Shown: positions 10,074 to 22,148, counted from the first letter of the stretch. The stretch is 64,000 nt of DNA from Candidatus Pelagibacter sp. FZCC0015 (GCF_007833635.1 NZ_CP031125.1:1300102-1364101); one strand, 5' to 3'. Notes: generated from the sequence alone by a model not told the origin. Numbers and translations are program-made.

Positions 10074-10544
10074 TTACCACCTAAAATGAGCAAATGCCTT
10101 ATTAGACTCTGCCATTTTATGTACATCCTCTCTTTTTTTAACAGCAGCACCCTTTTTTTCATAAGCATCGTAAAGCTCATTAAAAATTTTATCTGCCATG
10201 TGTTTATCTTTTCTTTTTCTTGCTGACTCAACTAACCATCTAATAGCTAAAGCTTGTGCTCTTTTACTTTTTACCTCAACAGGAACTTGATAAGTTGCAC
10301 CACCAACTCTTCTAGATCTAACTTCTACAGTTGGTTTGATATTGTTAATTGCTTCATTGAAAATGTTAATCGGTTCATCTTTAGTTTTTGTTTTAATTTT
10401 ATCGATAGCGTCATAAACTATTTTAGCAGCAATACCTCTTTTGCCGTCATACATAATATTGTTGATTAATTTAGGAATAATAGTTGACTTGAATTTTGGA
10501 TCTGGAACTATATTTTTTTTTGGTTGAGTTTTTTTTCTAGACAT
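10074..10544 (-). CDS. rpsG: 30S ribosomal protein S7
   Basis: The product is 156 residues, the family length, with VRSRRVGGATYQVPVEVKSK and ALAIRWLVESARKRKDKHMA near the middle and NKAFAHFRW at the C-terminus. S7 nucleates assembly of the 30S head and in E. coli regulates the str operon by binding the rpsL-rpsG intercistronic region. That region does not exist here: rpsL and rpsG share one base (TAATG at 10544), so the E. coli type of S7 feedback site is absent. Confidence 0.98.
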   Translation of the reverse strand: MSRKKTQPKKNIVPDPKFKSTIIPKLINNIMYDGKRGIAAKIVYDAIDKIKTKTKDEPINIFNEAINNIKPTVEVRSRRVGGATYQVPVEVKSKRAQALAIRWLVESARKRKDKHMADKIFNELYDAYEKKGAAVKKREDVHKMAESNKAFAHFRW

Positions 10545-10915
10545 TATTTACCTTTTTTTGTTCCGTATAAAGATCTTCTTTTTTTTCTGTTTGCAACACC
10601 CTGGGTATCTAGATTACCTCTTAGAATATGATAACGAACGCCTGGCAAATCTTTTACCCTTCCACCTCTAATCAGCACTACCGAGTGTTCTTGAAGATTG
10701 TGACCCTCACCAGGAATGTAAGCTGTAACTTCAAATCCATTTGATAATCTCACTCTAGCAACTTTTCTCAATGCGGAGTTTGGTTTCTTAGGAGTTGTTG
10801 TATAAACTTTAACACAAACACCTCTCTTTAAAGGTTGTTTTTGTAGAGCAGGAACTTTGTTCCTTACTGCTGGTTTAACCCTTTTTTTTCTTAACAACTG
10901 ATTAATAGTTGGCAT
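10544..10915 (-). CDS. rpsL: 30S ribosomal protein S12
   Basis: This 123-residue protein is collinear with E. coli S12. The decoding loops [18 protein letters not shown] (K43) and [14 protein letters not shown] (K88, D89) are intact, so the lysines linked to streptomycin sensitivity and the aspartate used for beta-methylthiolation are present. S12 monitors codon-anticodon pairing in the A site. It is the first gene of the ribosomal block, with a 168-nt upstream region holding a promoter-like element and a hairpin. Confidence 0.98.
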   Translation of the reverse strand: MPTINQLLRKKRVKPAVRNKVPALQKQPLKRGVCVKVYTTTPKKPNSALRKVARVRLSNGFEVTAYIPGEGHNLQEHSVVLIRGGRVKDLPGVRYHILRGNLDTQGVANRKKRRSLYGTKKGK

Positions 10916-10984
10916 AAATTTTTTTAAAATTAATTAATTTATTTTTAGATGAAAATAACTGACAGGTTATTTTGTGGCAGCGTT

Positions 10985-11004
10985 TAGTACTGTTAGAAGC
11001 ACTA
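10985..11004 (-). promoter_or_regulatory. Hairpin in the rpsL leader
   Basis: Read on the minus strand, TAGTGCT, a 6-base loop TCTAAC, then AGTACTA form a 7-bp stem with one G-T wobble. It would lie near the 5' end of the rpsL leader if transcription starts from the promoter-like element at 11027-11054. There is no T-run after it, so it is not a terminator; mRNA stabilisation or a protein binding site are possible roles. Confidence 0.4.
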
Positions 11005-11026
11005 CATTCCAACCAAAAACATCGCC

Positions 11027-11054
11027 AAATTACTTATTAATAGCCCTTTGTCAA
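11027..11054 (-). promoter_or_regulatory. Candidate promoter of the str/S10 ribosomal block
   Basis: On the minus strand a perfect TTGACA (-35, 11049-11054) is followed after 16 bases by TAATTT (-10-like, 11027-11032). It lies in the 168-nt gap between the rpoC stop and the rpsL start and points at rpsL, leaving a leader of roughly 100 nt. The -35 is strong; the -10 is weak. Confidence 0.5.
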
Positions 11055-11083
11055 ACTAAAACTGCAATTTTTAGGTGATTTTT

Positions 11084-14000
11084 TTACTGATTTGCCTGTG
11101 TTTCTTCAGGTTCTAGATCTTCTATTTTATCCTGCTCTGCTAAGAAATTATTATCGTCCTCTAGAGCTTTTTTGTTCCATCTATTTTTTATATTACCAGT
11201 ACCTGCAGGAACTAATCTTCCAACAATTACGTTCTCTTTTAGGCCATTTAATGGATCAACTTTTCCTTTAATTGCAGCGTCTGTTAATACTCTAGTTGTT
11301 TCTTGGAAAGAAGCAGCTGAAATAAATGATTCTGTTTGAAGTGAAGCCTTAGTAATACCCATTAGAACTCTTTCACCAACGGCTGGTGTTTTTCCATCAG
11401 CAACCAATTTTTCATTAGTATTATCAAACTTAATTCTATCAACCACTTCACCAGGTAAATAACTTGAGTCACCTGATACTTTAACTTCAACTTTTTTAAG
11501 CATTTGCCTTAAAATAGTTTCAATATGCTTATCGTTTATTATTACACCTTGTAATCTATAAACTTCTTGAACTTGATTAACAAAATATTCTGTTAATTCT
11601 TTGATTCCTAAAATTCTCAAAATATCATGTGGTAGTGGTTGACCATCTAAAAGATACTCTCCTTTTTGAATTTTTTCACCTGGATTAAAATTGATATGTT
11701 TACCTTTTGGAATTAAATAATTTGAAGGTTCTGATCCATCTTCAGGAACAATAGATACTCTTTGTTTGCCTCTTACCTCTTTACCAAAAACAACACTACC
11801 GTCATTTTCTGCAATGATCGCACTATCCTTAGCTTTTCTAGCTTCAAATAACTCAGCAACTCTTGGAAGACCTCCGGTAATATCTTTTGTTTTTGTAGTT
11901 TCCTTAGGTAATCTTGCTATTACGTCACCTGCATAAACTTTTTGACCATCTTTAATTGATAAAATAGAATCTGGTACTAAATAATATCTAGCTTCATTAT
12001 CATCAGCTTTTTTAATCACATTTCCTTTTTCATCTCTTAAAGTAATTCTAGGTTTTAGATCAGTACTTTTTGATTGACCTCTCCAATCAATTACTGATTT
12101 AGAAGAAATTCCTGTTGCATCGTCAGTAGTCTCTTGAATTGACACACCATCAATTAAATCTACATAACTAGCTGTTCCACTTTTCTCTGCTATAACTGGT
12201 GTTGTGTAAGGATCCCATTCACATATTTTAGTATTTGCTTTAACTTTGTCACCGTTGTTGAAAAATAATCTTGAACCATAAGCAACTTTATAAACTGCTA
12301 TCTGAACTCCTTTGTCATCCTCTATAGAAAGTTGAGTGTTTCTTCCCATAACAATTAAATTCTTTTTAGAGTCCTCTAAAATATTTGAGTTAATAATTTT
12401 TAAAGTTCCTTCACTTTTGGTAACTATTTGAGAATCTTGTTTAACTGAAGCTGTTCCTCCAACGTGGAACGTTCTCATTGTTAGCTGTGTTCCTGGTTCT
12501 CCAATTGATTGAGCAGATATCATTCCAATAGCTTCACCAACATGAACCATCTTACCTCTTGATAAATCTCGTCCATAGCAAGTAGCACAAACACCTTCTT
12601 TTGAACTACATGTCATTACAGAATAAACTTTAATTGATTTTACTCCTGCAGCATCAATTTTATCGCAGCCTGCCTCATCAATCATTTCAGATTTTTTAAT
12701 AATTACTTCACCCGATAAAGGGTTCTTAACATCAGAAGCTGTTACTCTTCCTAATGCTCTTTCAGATAAACTAACAACTACATTACCACCCTCTAAAATT
12801 TCAGAGAGTTCAATAAATCCAGGATCATCGCAATTAACTTTAGTTATTGTTAAGTCTTGCGCAACATCACATAGTCTTCTTGTTAAATATCCAGAACTAG
12901 CTGTTTTAAGTGCTGTATCTGCTAATCCTTTTCTAGCTCCGTGAGTTGAATTAAAATACTCTAAAGCAGTTAATCCCTCTTTAAAGTTTGAAATAATTGG
13001 ACTTTCTATAATTTCTCCTGACGGTTTAGCAATCAAACCCCTCATACCAGCTAATTGTTTCATTTGAGCAGCAGATCCTCTCGCTCCACTGTCTGCCATC
13101 ATAAATACAGAATTTATTTTCAATCCTTCATCAGTTTTTTCTGTAGCTGAAATTCCTTTCATCATTTCTCCAGCAACTTTATCTGTACACTTAGACCAAG
13201 CATCGACAACTTTGTTGTATTTTTCACCTCTTGTAATTAAACCTTCAGCATATTGAGTTTCATAATCTGCAATTAATTTCTTAGTATCATCAATTAATTG
13301 AGTTTTATTTTCAGGGATTACAAGATCGTCTTTTCCAAACGAAATTCCTGCTTTAAATGCGTGTTTAAATCCTAAATCTTTAAGCTTGTCACAGAAAATT
13401 ACAGTTGTCTTTTGACCACAAAATCTAAATACAACATCAATTATTTCTGAAACTACTTTTTTAGGCAATAATCTATCTACTAAAGAAAACTTAATGTTAC
13501 TATTTTTAGGTAATAAATTTGCTAATAAAAATCTTCCAGCTGTAGAAGTGTATTTTTCTATTTTCTTATTCCCTTGATCATCAACAGTCTCATATCTTGA
13601 AATGATAGTACTATGTACATTTATTTGACCTAATGATAATGCAAATTCAATTTGATCTGAATTTGTAAAGTATCCAGCTGGTTTGTCAGATATAGGTTCT
13701 TGTGAAAGATAGTAAATTCCTAAAATCATATCCTGACTCGGAACAATAATTGGTTTACCGTTTGATGGAGAAAGAATATTATTTGTAGATAACATTAAAA
13801 TTCTTGCTTCTAATTGTGCTTCTAAACTTAACGGCACGTGCACTGCCATTTGGTCACCATCGAAGTCAGCATTAAATGCAGCGCAAGTTAAAGGATGTAA
13901 TTCAATTGCATCTCCTTCAATTAATTTTGGCTCAAACGCTTGAACTCCGAGCCTATGAAGTGTTGGTGCTCTATTTAAAAGTACCGGATGCTCTCTAACT

Positions 14001-15256
14001 ATTAATTCTAAAGCGTCCCAAACTGCATTTGTTTCTTTTTCAACTAATTTTTTAGCTTGTTTAATTGTTGAAGCTAAGCCTAATTTATTTAATCTTGCAT
14101 ATAAAAATGGTTTAAATAACTCAAGAGCCATTTTTTTTGGTAAACCACACTCATGTAATTTTAGATCAGGACCGACAACGATTACTGATCTTCCAGAATA
14201 ATCAACTCGTTTACCTAATAAATTTTGTCTAAACCTTCCTTGTTTACCTTTTAACATTTCAGCAAGAGATTTAAGTGGTCGCTTACCTGTTCCTGTTATT
14301 ACCCTACCTCTTCTACCGTTATCAAATAGAGCATCTACAGACTCTTGAAGCATTCTTTTTTCATTTCTTACAATGATATCTGGAGCTTTAAGATCCATTA
14401 ATCTTTTTAATCTATTATTTCTGTTAATTACTCTTCTGTATAAATCGTTAAGATCTGAAGTAGCAAATCTTCCACCATCAAGAGGAACTAATGGTCTTAA
14501 TTCTGGTGGTATAACTGGTACAACAGTCATAATCATCCACTCAGGTTTTTGACCTGTTTCGATAAATGACTCTATTAATTTTAATCTTTTAATTGCTCTT
14601 TCTTCGTTAACTTTTGATTTGGTTTCTTTAATAAAGCTAACAAGATTTTTTCTTTCTAATTCTAAATCTAAATTTTTCAGCATCTCAAGAACAGCTTCTG
14701 CTCCTATTCCCGCTGTAAAACTTTCTTCACCAAACTCATCCTGGTATTTTGCTAATTCTTCCTCATTTAAGAGTTGATTTTTTTGTAAACCAGTTAAACC
14801 AGGTTCTATTACTATAAAGTTTTCAAAATAAAGAACTCTCTCTATTTCTTTTAATTTCATGTCTACTGCCAAAGCAATTCTGCTTGGAAGAGACTTTAAG
14901 AACCAAATATGTGCTACTGGTGTAGCAAGATTAATGTGGCCCATTCTTTCTCTTCTTACATTTGATTTTGTAACCTCAACACCACATTTCTCACAGATAA
15001 TTCCTCTAAATTTCATTCGTTTATACTTACCGCATAAACACTCATAATCTTTTATAGGTCCAAAAATCCTTGCACAAAATAAACCATCTTTTTCAGGTCT
15101 AAACGTCCTATAATTAATTGTTTCAGGCTTTTTAATTTCACCAAATGTCCAAGATTTAATTTTCTCTGGGCTAGCAAGTGAAATTTTAATGCTATTAAAA
15201 TTTTGAGCTTCTGAAATTTCACTGCCCTTAAATAGATCTGTTAATTCTTTTTTCAT
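11084..15256 (-). CDS. rpoC: DNA-directed RNA polymerase subunit beta'
   Basis: The product is 1390 residues, standard for alphaproteobacteria. The N-terminal zinc site uses C73, C75, C88 and C91 (CLCGK ... ICEKCGVEV). The catalytic NADFDGD at residues 462-468 holds the three aspartates that bind the active-site magnesium. The second zinc site is seen in [19 protein letters not shown], and the bridge/trigger region contains [19 protein letters not shown]. The start shares one base with the rpoB stop. It ends the rplKAJL-rpoBC cluster; a 168-nt gap separates it from rpsL. Confidence 0.98.
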   Translation of the reverse strand: MKKELTDLFKGSEISEAQNFNSIKISLASPEKIKSWTFGEIKKPETINYRTFRPEKDGLFCARIFGPIKDYECLCGKYKRMKFRGIICEKCGVEVTKSNVRRERMGHINLATPVAHIWFLKSLPSRIALAVDMKLKEIERVLYFENFIVIEPGLTGLQKNQLLNEEELAKYQDEFGEESFTAGIGAEAVLEMLKNLDLELERKNLVSFIKETKSKVNEERAIKRLKLIESFIETGQKPEWMIMTVVPVIPPELRPLVPLDGGRFATSDLNDLYRRVINRNNRLKRLMDLKAPDIIVRNEKRMLQESVDALFDNGRRGRVITGTGKRPLKSLAEMLKGKQGRFRQNLLGKRVDYSGRSVIVVGPDLKLHECGLPKKMALELFKPFLYARLNKLGLASTIKQAKKLVEKETNAVWDALELIVREHPVLLNRAPTLHRLGVQAFEPKLIEGDAIELHPLTCAAFNADFDGDQMAVHVPLSLEAQLEARILMLSTNNILSPSNGKPIIVPSQDMILGIYYLSQEPISDKPAGYFTNSDQIEFALSLGQINVHSTIISRYETVDDQGNKKIEKYTSTAGRFLLANLLPKNSNIKFSLVDRLLPKKVVSEIIDVVFRFCGQKTTVIFCDKLKDLGFKHAFKAGISFGKDDLVIPENKTQLIDDTKKLIADYETQYAEGLITRGEKYNKVVDAWSKCTDKVAGEMMKGISATEKTDEGLKINSVFMMADSGARGSAAQMKQLAGMRGLIAKPSGEIIESPIISNFKEGLTALEYFNSTHGARKGLADTALKTASSGYLTRRLCDVAQDLTITKVNCDDPGFIELSEILEGGNVVVSLSERALGRVTASDVKNPLSGEVIIKKSEMIDEAGCDKIDAAGVKSIKVYSVMTCSSKEGVCATCYGRDLSRGKMVHVGEAIGMISAQSIGEPGTQLTMRTFHVGGTASVKQDSQIVTKSEGTLKIINSNILEDSKKNLIVMGRNTQLSIEDDKGVQIAVYKVAYGSRLFFNNGDKVKANTKICEWDPYTTPVIAEKSGTASYVDLIDGVSIQETTDDATGISSKSVIDWRGQSKSTDLKPRITLRDEKGNVIKKADDNEARYYLVPDSILSIKDGQKVYAGDVIARLPKETTKTKDITGGLPRVAELFEARKAKDSAIIAENDGSVVFGKEVRGKQRVSIVPEDGSEPSNYLIPKGKHINFNPGEKIQKGEYLLDGQPLPHDILRILGIKELTEYFVNQVQEVYRLQGVIINDKHIETILRQMLKKVEVKVSGDSSYLPGEVVDRIKFDNTNEKLVADGKTPAVGERVLMGITKASLQTESFISAASFQETTRVLTDAAIKGKVDPLNGLKENVIVGRLVPAGTGNIKNRWNKKALEDDNNFLAEQDKIEDLEPEETQANQ

Positions 15257-18200
15257 TAATTAAGCTCCACATTTAATGCTAATGATTTAATCTCTTTAAC
15301 TAAAACGTTAAACGACTCTGGTATACCTGACTCAAAGTTTTCTTCACCTTTAACTATAGTCTCATAAACTTTAACTCTTCCTGCGACGTCATCGGATTTA
15401 ACAGTTAAAATTTCCTGTAATGTATATGATGCACCATATGCTTCAAGAGCCCACACTTCCATTTCACCAAATCTTTGACCACCTAACTGTGCTTTACCAC
15501 CAAGTGGTTGTTGTGTAACCAAACTGTAAGGTCCTGTAGATCTTGCATGAATTTTATCTTCAACTAAGTGATGAAGTTTTAGCATATAGATTATTCCAAC
15601 AGTAACCGGTCTATCAAATTTCTCTCCTGTTCTTCCATCCCATAAATAAGTTTGTCCTGATCCTGGTAGATTTGCTAGTTCAAGCATCTCAGTAACATTT
15701 TTTTCTTTAGCACCATCAAAAACAGGTGTTGATATTGCGATACCATTTTGTAAATTTTCACAAAGATCTTTGAATTCACTCTTGCTTAATTTATCCACTT
15801 TTTCATTGAAAATTTCTTCTCCATAAACAGATTTTAAGAATTTTTCGATTTTTTCTGTTCTTTCAATTTTTTTGTTATTTTCGTTTACTAAATTTTTAAC
15901 TTGTTCACCAAATTCTTTACATGCCCAACCTAAATGTGTCTCTAAAATTTGTCCAACGTTCATCCTGCTTGGAACACCCAGAGGATTTAATACAATGTCA
16001 ACTGGTCTGCCGTCTTCTCTGTAAGGCATATCTTCAACAGGTACAATCTTACTTACGACTCCTTTGTTTCCATGTCTTCCAGACATTTTATCACCAGGTC
16101 TTAATCTTCTTTTGATAGCAACGAACACTTTTACCATTTTCATAACACTTGGTAATAAATCATCACCACTTCTAATTTTTAAAACTTTATCTTCAAATCT
16201 CTCGTTTATGTCTTGTTTCGCTTTATTATATTGATCTTTTAATTGAGCTAATGTTGCTTCGTCATTTACATTTCCTACTGTGATTTTGAAGACATCATTA
16301 ATTGACAATGTATTAATTGTATCAAAATCTAACTTAGTTCCTTCTGGTAAATCTTTTACTTTTTTAGTTAAAGATGATCCTGACAAGAATTGTGAAGCTC
16401 TTTGTTTAATACTTCTTTCTAATATTTCTTCCTCAACAATTTTATCTTGTTGAACTTGCTCAATTTCAGCTCTTTCAATAGTTATTGATCTTTCGTCCTT
16501 CTCAATTCCATGTCTATTGAATACTCTTACATCAACTACCGTTCCACTTGATCCTCTAGACATTCTTAAAGATGTATCAGTTACATCAATAGCTTTTTCT
16601 CCAAAAATTGATCTTAATAATTTTTCTTCTGGACCAGATGCTGAGTCACCTTTTGGGGTAACTTTACCAACCAAAATATCACCTGCATTAACCTCTGCAC
16701 CAATATAAACAATACCTGATTCATCAAGGTTTTTTAAAGCCTCTTCATTTACATTTGGTATATCTCTAGTTATTTCTTCTTCACCAAGCTTTGTATCTCT
16801 TGCCATTATTTCGTATTCAACAATGTGAACAGATGTAAATACGTCATCTGTAACACATCTTTCTGAAATTAAGATTGAGTCTTCAAAGTTGTAACCTTGC
16901 CACGGCATGAATGCTACAGTAACGTTCTTACCTAAAGCAAGTTCACCTAATTTTGTTGAAGGACCATCTGCAATAATATCTCCAGATTTAACTTTATCAC
17001 CAACTCTAACTAGTGGTCTTTGATTTATACAAGTATTTTGGTTCGATCTTTTAAATTTTTGAAGATTATAGATATCTACACCAGACTTACTAAAGTCAGT
17101 TTCCTCAGTTACTTTTATAACAATTCTTTTACCATCTATTTTATCAACAACTCCATCACGCTTAGCAACAATAGTAACCCCAGAATCTAAAGCAACATCA
17201 CTTTCAATTCCTGTACCAACAAGCGGAGACTCGGGTTTTAATAATGGAACTGCTTGTCTCATCATGTTTGATCCCATTAAAGCTCTGTTTGCATCATCAT
17301 TTTCTAAGAATGGAATTAAAGATGCTGCAACTGAAACTAATTGTTTTGGTGATACGTCAATGTAATCAATAGAGTCAGGTTTTGCTAAAAGAAAGTTAAG
17401 GTTTTGTCTACATGAAACTAGTTCTTCAGTAATTTTTCCATTTTTATCAAGTTTTGTATTTGCTTGAGCAATAGTGAATTTTGTTTCTTCCATTGCTGAC
17501 AAGTATTCGACTTTATCTTGAACAACACCATCTTTTACTTTTTTGTAAGGACTTTCAATAAAGCCATACTTATTAATTTTTGCATAAGTAGATAAACTAT
17601 TAATCAAACCAATATTTGGACCCTCTGGTGTCTCAATTGGACAAATTCTTCCATAGTGAGTTGGATGGACGTCTCTGACTTCAAAACCTGCTCTTTCTCT
17701 TGTTAAACCTCCCGGACCTAACGCTGAAACTCTTCTTTTATGAGTAATTTCAGATAAAGGATTTGTTTGATCCATAAACTGAGATAGTTGTGAACTTGCA
17801 AAAAAATCTTTCAATGAAACTGTTAATGGTTTTGCATTAATTAGATCTTGTGGCATTGCTGACTCAACATCTAAAGTTGTCATTTTTTCTTTAATAGCTC
17901 TTTCCATTCTGTAAACACCAATTCTAGCTTGGTTCTCAACTAGCTCCCCAACAGAACGAACTCTTCTATTTCCTAGGTGATCAATGTCATCAACATCATC
18001 TTTACCATCACGTAAATCCAACATTTTATGAATAATTGCTATGATATCGTCATTTCTTAATATAGTAATTTTATCAGAACATTCTTGGTTTAATCTTGAG
18101 TTCATTTTAACTCTACCAACATCTGACAAATCGTATCTGTCTGAGCTAAAGAAAAGATTGTTAAATATTTGAGTTGCTATCTCTATAGTTGGTGGCTCAC

Positions 18201-19344
18201 CAGGTCTTAACATTTTATAAATTTCCGTGATAGCTTCATCTTTAGTATTATTTTTATCAGCTAAAATAGTTGTAAGTAGATAAGGTCCTTTATTTATAGA
18301 GTTTGTAACAGAAATTTGAAGTGTATGTATATTTGCATCTAAAATTTGTTGAATTATTGTATCGTTTAATTCGGTCCCAATTTTAAATACACCATCTTCT
18401 TCTTCATTTACTTTTACATCTCTGTGTAAAAATTTACCAAATAAAGACTCTCTAGAGACTAGTATATCTTTCAAACCATCGTTAGCTAATTTTTTTGCAC
18501 TTAAAAAATTAATCTTATCACCTAATTTAATTACTACTTCACCAGTCTTTGCATCAATTACTTCTTCTGAAAAATTTTTTGCCTTGTAGTTTTCTGGATT
18601 AAATTTAGTTTTCCATTTTTCTGTTTTTGGGTCGAAATTATATTGTTCGCTTTCATAGAACTCATCTATTATTTCTGATTTTGTATAACCTAAAGCCAAT
18701 AATAAAGAAGATGAAAAAATTTTCTTTTTTCTGTCAATTTTAAAATATAGAAAATCTTTAACATCATATTCAAAATCTAACCAAGAGCCTCTATTAGGTA
18801 TTACTCTACAATTAAATAAAAGTTTTCCACTTGCATGAGTTTTTCCTTTATCATGATCAAAAAATACACCTGGACTTCTGTGCATTTGGTTTACTACAAC
18901 TCTTTGAACACCGTTAGTTATAAAAGTTCCACTATTAGTCATCATAGGAACTTCACCCATATATACTTCTTGCTCTTTAGCTGATAAAATATCTTTTGTA
19001 TTATTTTCTTGATCTATTTCATAAACTACTAATCTTAAAGTACACTTAAGAGCTGATGAATATGTAAGACCTCTTGCTATACATTCTTCAACATCAAATT
19101 TTGGTTTCTCTAATCTATATGAAACATACTCTAAAGTTGCTTTATCATTTAAATCTTCAATAGGAAAAATACTTTTAAAAACTCTATCAAAGCCTTTAGT
19201 AAGTTCTGCTGCCTCAACATTAAATTCTGTTAATTCTTTATAAGAATTTTTTTGTACTTCAATTAAGTTAGGTATAGATAAACTTTCTTTTAGTTTACCA
19301 AAACTTTTTCTAATGTTTTTCTTTTCAGTAAAAGATAATTGCAT
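15256..19344 (-). CDS. rpoB: DNA-directed RNA polymerase subunit beta
   Basis: This 1362-residue subunit contains the rifampicin pocket region [20 protein letters not shown] followed by [20 protein letters not shown], the segment [20 protein letters not shown], and the C-terminal [20 protein letters not shown] clamp-contact signature. It forms one side of the catalytic cleft. The rifampicin-region residues look like the sensitive wild-type sequence. It follows rplL after 56 nt that hold a perfect hairpin, and is coupled to rpoC through a one-base overlap. Confidence 0.98.
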   Translation of the reverse strand: MQLSFTEKKNIRKSFGKLKESLSIPNLIEVQKNSYKELTEFNVEAAELTKGFDRVFKSIFPIEDLNDKATLEYVSYRLEKPKFDVEECIARGLTYSSALKCTLRLVVYEIDQENNTKDILSAKEQEVYMGEVPMMTNSGTFITNGVQRVVVNQMHRSPGVFFDHDKGKTHASGKLLFNCRVIPNRGSWLDFEYDVKDFLYFKIDRKKKIFSSSLLLALGYTKSEIIDEFYESEQYNFDPKTEKWKTKFNPENYKAKNFSEEVIDAKTGEVVIKLGDKINFLSAKKLANDGLKDILVSRESLFGKFLHRDVKVNEEEDGVFKIGTELNDTIIQQILDANIHTLQISVTNSINKGPYLLTTILADKNNTKDEAITEIYKMLRPGEPPTIEIATQIFNNLFFSSDRYDLSDVGRVKMNSRLNQECSDKITILRNDDIIAIIHKMLDLRDGKDDVDDIDHLGNRRVRSVGELVENQARIGVYRMERAIKEKMTTLDVESAMPQDLINAKPLTVSLKDFFASSQLSQFMDQTNPLSEITHKRRVSALGPGGLTRERAGFEVRDVHPTHYGRICPIETPEGPNIGLINSLSTYAKINKYGFIESPYKKVKDGVVQDKVEYLSAMEETKFTIAQANTKLDKNGKITEELVSCRQNLNFLLAKPDSIDYIDVSPKQLVSVAASLIPFLENDDANRALMGSNMMRQAVPLLKPESPLVGTGIESDVALDSGVTIVAKRDGVVDKIDGKRIVIKVTEETDFSKSGVDIYNLQKFKRSNQNTCINQRPLVRVGDKVKSGDIIADGPSTKLGELALGKNVTVAFMPWQGYNFEDSILISERCVTDDVFTSVHIVEYEIMARDTKLGEEEITRDIPNVNEEALKNLDESGIVYIGAEVNAGDILVGKVTPKGDSASGPEEKLLRSIFGEKAIDVTDTSLRMSRGSSGTVVDVRVFNRHGIEKDERSITIERAEIEQVQQDKIVEEEILERSIKQRASQFLSGSSLTKKVKDLPEGTKLDFDTINTLSINDVFKITVGNVNDEATLAQLKDQYNKAKQDINERFEDKVLKIRSGDDLLPSVMKMVKVFVAIKRRLRPGDKMSGRHGNKGVVSKIVPVEDMPYREDGRPVDIVLNPLGVPSRMNVGQILETHLGWACKEFGEQVKNLVNENNKKIERTEKIEKFLKSVYGEEIFNEKVDKLSKSEFKDLCENLQNGIAISTPVFDGAKEKNVTEMLELANLPGSGQTYLWDGRTGEKFDRPVTVGIIYMLKLHHLVEDKIHARSTGPYSLVTQQPLGGKAQLGGQRFGEMEVWALEAYGASYTLQEILTVKSDDVAGRVKVYETIVKGEENFESGIPESFNVLVKEIKSLALNVELN

Positions 19345-19355
19345 CTATGTTTATA

Positions 19356-19381
19356 AATACTGATTAAAAATAATCAGTATT
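19356..19381 (-). promoter_or_regulatory. rplL-rpoB intercistronic hairpin
   Basis: A perfect 11-bp inverted repeat (AATACTGATTA, AAAA loop, TAATCAGTATT on the plus strand) fills most of the 56-nt gap between rplL and rpoB. No T-run follows on the minus strand, so full termination is unlikely. In E. coli the same gap contains a partial attenuator and an RNase III site that lower rpoBC expression relative to rplL; this hairpin is placed to do the same. Confidence 0.6.
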
Positions 19382-19400
19382 CGAATTCTTTCTATTTAAT

Positions 19401-19766
19401 TTATTTAAGTTCTACTTTAGCGCCAGCAGCTTCTAACTTAGCTTTGATCTCTTCAGCATCTTTTTTGTTTACACCAGATTTAACTTCTTTTGGTGCTCCC
19501 TCTACAAGATCTTTAGCTTCTTTTAAACCTAATGAAGTAGCTGCTCTTACTTCTTTGATAACATTAATTTTTTTATCACCTGCAGAAACTAACATGATTG
19601 TAAAATCATCTTTATCTTCTGCTGGAGCTGCACCACCTGCTGCTGCTGGAGCTGCTGCTGCCATTGGAGTTACACCCCATTTTTCTTCTAATTGTTTTGA
19701 AAGTTCAGCTGCCTCTGCAACAGTCAAACTTGATAAGTCTTCAATAATTTTGTTTAGGTCAGGCAT
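19401..19766 (-). CDS. rplL: 50S ribosomal protein L7/L12
   Basis: The 121-residue protein shows the N-terminal dimerisation helix ([20 protein letters not shown]), an alanine/glycine-rich hinge around residues 36-50, and the C-terminal factor-binding domain ending [21 protein letters not shown]7/L12 forms the flexible stalk that recruits EF-G, EF-Tu and IF2. It follows rplJ by 5 nt and precedes the hairpin before rpoB. Confidence 0.98.
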   Translation of the reverse strand: MPDLNKIIEDLSSLTVAEAAELSKQLEEKWGVTPMAAAAPAAAGGAAPAEDKDDFTIMLVSAGDKKINVIKEVRAATSLGLKEAKDLVEGAPKEVKSGVNKKDAEEIKAKLEAAGAKVELK

Positions 19767-19771
19767 ATGTA

Positions 19772-20293
19772 TTACTCTTTGGGTTGTGTTTCAGAATTTT
19801 CTGCCGACAAACTACTCATTTTTTCTGAATGTGCAAGCAAAATACTGATTAATTTAGATGCAGAAGCGTTCAAAATACCCACAATATTGGCTCTTGCTTC
19901 ATCTAATGTAGGTAAACTAGCTACATTTTGGACACCGGCCTGATCTAAGACCTCGTTATCCATAATTCCACCAATTAATTTTAGGTTTTCATTATCTTTT
20001 GCAAATTTTGACAGAATCCTTGCAGACATTATTGCATCCTCTCCAAATGCAACTGCTGTAGGACCAGTAAATAAATTGGATAAATCTTTACACTTTGTTT
20101 TTTCTAAAGCTAATTTTGTAATCCTGTTTTTTGTTATTTTGAAAATTATTCCATGCTCTCTCATTTTAGCTCTCAATTCATCTAACTGAGTCATTGTTAA
20201 ACCTTGATAATGAGTAACCATAACAGCTTTGCTGTTTTCAAACTTAGTAGTCATTTCTTCAATATAATTTTTCTTTTGTTCTTTGTTCATCAT
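19772..20293 (-). CDS. rplJ: 50S ribosomal protein L10
   Basis: The product is 173 residues, typical for L10. It includes [20 protein letters not shown] and [20 protein letters not shown], and its C-terminal helix ([20 protein letters not shown]) is the platform for L7/L12 dimers. The start could be either of two adjacent methionines (MMNKEQKKN); the second would give 172 residues. It follows rplA by 2 nt. Confidence 0.97.
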   Translation of the reverse strand: MMNKEQKKNYIEEMTTKFENSKAVMVTHYQGLTMTQLDELRAKMREHGIIFKITKNRITKLALEKTKCKDLSNLFTGPTAVAFGEDAIMSARILSKFAKDNENLKLIGGIMDNEVLDQAGVQNVASLPTLDEARANIVGILNASASKLISILLAHSEKMSSLSAENSETQPKE

Positions 20294-20295
20294 AA

Positions 20296-20985
20296 CTATA
20301 TCGATTTCCCTAATTTAACTTTGTATGAAACACCCATTGTTGATGTAGCAAATACACTTCTAATTAAATCACCTTTTAAAGTGTTATTTGATTTTTCTTT
20401 CTCTAAAGCATCTAAAATTGCATTATAGTTTTTAAGTAATTGATCATCACTAAAAGATTTTTTACCAATACTCACTCCAATATTTCCGTCTTTATCATTT
20501 CTAACTTCTACTTGACCTGATTTAGCATTAGTTACTGCTTCTTTAATATTTTCAGAAACTGAACCAAGTTTAGGGTTAGGCATTAAACCTTTTGGTCCTA
20601 AAACTTTTCCTAATTTAGAAAGTTTAATCATCATTCCTGGTGTACAAATTAATTTTTCAAAATTTAATTCTCCACTTTTAATTTTTTCAACAAATTCATC
20701 ACCACCTACGATATCTGCACCTGCATCTTTGGCATCTTGCGCTTTATTATCTTCACAAACTACAGCAACTTTAACTTTCTTACCTGTGCCACCAGGTAAA
20801 TTAACTACTGTTCTAATGTTAACTTCGCTTTTCTTTTGCTTGTGATTTATTTGAAAACTTAAATCTAATGACTCGTCAAATTTAGTAGTGCAATTTTTCT
20901 TAAGCTCAGGTAACAATTTTTCTATAGACTCCGCGTTCAAGTCTTTTGTCTTTTCAGGTAATTTTTTGTATCTTTTTGATGCCAT
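20296..20985 (-). CDS. rplA: 50S ribosomal protein L1
   Basis: This 229-residue protein has VNLPGGTGKKVKVAVVCEDN, then CTPGMMIKLSKLGKVLGPKG and LMPNPKLGSVSENIKEAVTN, the L1 signature. L1 forms the mobile stalk near the E site and represses the L11 operon in other bacteria by binding a mimic of its rRNA site on the mRNA; no mimic was identified by eye. It shares one base with the rplK stop. Confidence 0.98.
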   Translation of the reverse strand: MASKRYKKLPEKTKDLNAESIEKLLPELKKNCTTKFDESLDLSFQINHKQKKSEVNIRTVVNLPGGTGKKVKVAVVCEDNKAQDAKDAGADIVGGDEFVEKIKSGELNFEKLICTPGMMIKLSKLGKVLGPKGLMPNPKLGSVSENIKEAVTNAKSGQVEVRNDKDGNIGVSIGKKSFSDDQLLKNYNAILDALEKEKSNNTLKGDLIRSVFATSTMGVSYKVKLGKSI

Positions 20986-21410
20986 TATTCTTTTACCTCA
21001 ATACCCATTGATCTAGCTGATCCTGCAATAATTTTTATAGCTTCTTCAATATCATGTGCATTTAAGTCATTCATTTTTTCTTTTGCAATACTCTCTAATT
21101 GTTTTTTAGAAATTGAAGCAACAATATTTCGTCCTGGTTCTTTTGATCCACCTTTAAGCTTTACAGCTTCTTTAATATAAAAAGATGCTGGTGGTGACTT
21201 AATTTTAAAATCAAATTTTTTGTCTTTATAAACTGTAATTTCAACTGGCACAGGTTTACCTGCCATTGATTTTGTTTTGTCATTAAACGCTTTACAAAAT
21301 TCCATTATATTCACACCACGTTGACCTAATGCAGGACCAACTGGTGGGGCTGGATTAGCTTGACCGCCTTTAATTTGTAATTTTATAAATCCACTAATTT
21401 CTTTTGCCAT
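20985..21410 (-). CDS. rplK: 50S ribosomal protein L11
   Basis: The 141-residue product has [20 protein letters not shown], the proline-rich N-terminal domain that contacts elongation factors, and a C-terminal rRNA-binding domain ending [16 protein letters not shown]11 belongs to the GTPase-associated centre and is needed for RelA sensing where RelA is present. One-base overlaps link it to both nusG and rplA. Confidence 0.98.
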   Translation of the reverse strand: MAKEISGFIKLQIKGGQANPAPPVGPALGQRGVNIMEFCKAFNDKTKSMAGKPVPVEITVYKDKKFDFKIKSPPASFYIKEAVKLKGGSKEPGRNIVASISKKQLESIAKEKMNDLNAHDIEEAIKIIAGSARSMGIEVKE

Positions 21411-21940
21411 TAACTTACCTTCTCAACCTGATTATATTCTAAATCTACTGGTGTAGGACGACCAAATATAGAAACTGACACCTTAAGTCTAGCTTTTTCT
21501 TCATCAATTTCTTCTATCATGCCTGTAAATGACGCAAATGGACCATCCACAACCTGAACTTTTTCACCTACACTGTAATCTACGCCAGATTTTGGCTGAG
21601 CAACTCCATCTTTGATCTGACCTAAAATCTTCTCTACCTCTTTATCTGAAACTGGAACAGGAATGCCTTTTGTTCCCAAGAAACCACTGACCCTCTTTAT
21701 ATTCTTAATCATGTGATAAATATTATTATCCATCTCACTTTTAATTAGTACATATCCAGGAAAGTATTTCTTTTTTCTTTGAATTCTTTTACCTCTCTTA
21801 ACCTCGGTAACATCATGTGTGGGTACAATAATCTCTTCAAATTTATCAGAAATTTTGGCTTTGTCTGCCTCCTCTTTAATTAAAGATGCTACTTTATTCT
21901 CAAAACTAGAGTGGGACTGAACAATGTACCAATTTTTCAT
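21410..21940 (-). CDS. nusG: Transcription termination/antitermination factor NusG
   Basis: The 176-residue product has an N-terminal NGN domain ([38 protein letters not shown]) and a C-terminal KOW domain ([20 protein letters not shown]). NusG binds RNA polymerase, suppresses pausing and links to Rho or to ribosomal S10. It lies between secE and rplK, sharing one base with each, in the conserved secE-nusG-rplK order. Confidence 0.98.
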   Translation of the reverse strand: MKNWYIVQSHSSFENKVASLIKEEADKAKISDKFEEIIVPTHDVTEVKRGKRIQRKKKYFPGYVLIKSEMDNNIYHMIKNIKRVSGFLGTKGIPVPVSDKEVEKILGQIKDGVAQPKSGVDYSVGEKVQVVDGPFASFTGMIEEIDEEKARLKVSVSIFGRPTPVDLEYNQVEKVS

Positions 21941-22131
21941 TAAATACTCACTTTAAGTAAAAGTTCTAAGAAAAATTTCAAAACCTGATCTAAAAGAAGA
22001 AAAAATAAAGACATAACTACTGCCATAACAAATACCATTAAAGCACCTTGCAAAGTTTCTTTCCAAGTAGGCCAAGTAACTTTAAAAGCCTCTTGTTTAA
22101 CTTCCTGTATAAATTTAATCGGGTTTCTCAT
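21940..22131 (-). CDS. secE: Protein translocase subunit SecE
   Basis: This 63-residue protein has the amphipathic SecE helix (FIQEVKQEAFKVTWPTWKET) followed by a single hydrophobic segment at about residues 29-55 (ALMVFVMAVVMSLFFLLLDQ). It clamps SecY in the inner membrane channel. It is the short, single-span form common outside enterobacteria. The start lies 17 nt after the 3' end of tRNA-Trp, so it is probably read from a transcript shared with tuf and the tRNA. Confidence 0.97.
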   Translation of the reverse strand: MRNPIKFIQEVKQEAFKVTWPTWKETLQGALMVFVMAVVMSLFFLLLDQVLKFFLELLLKVSI

Positions 22132-22148
22132 AATTTCTTAGCTCAAAT

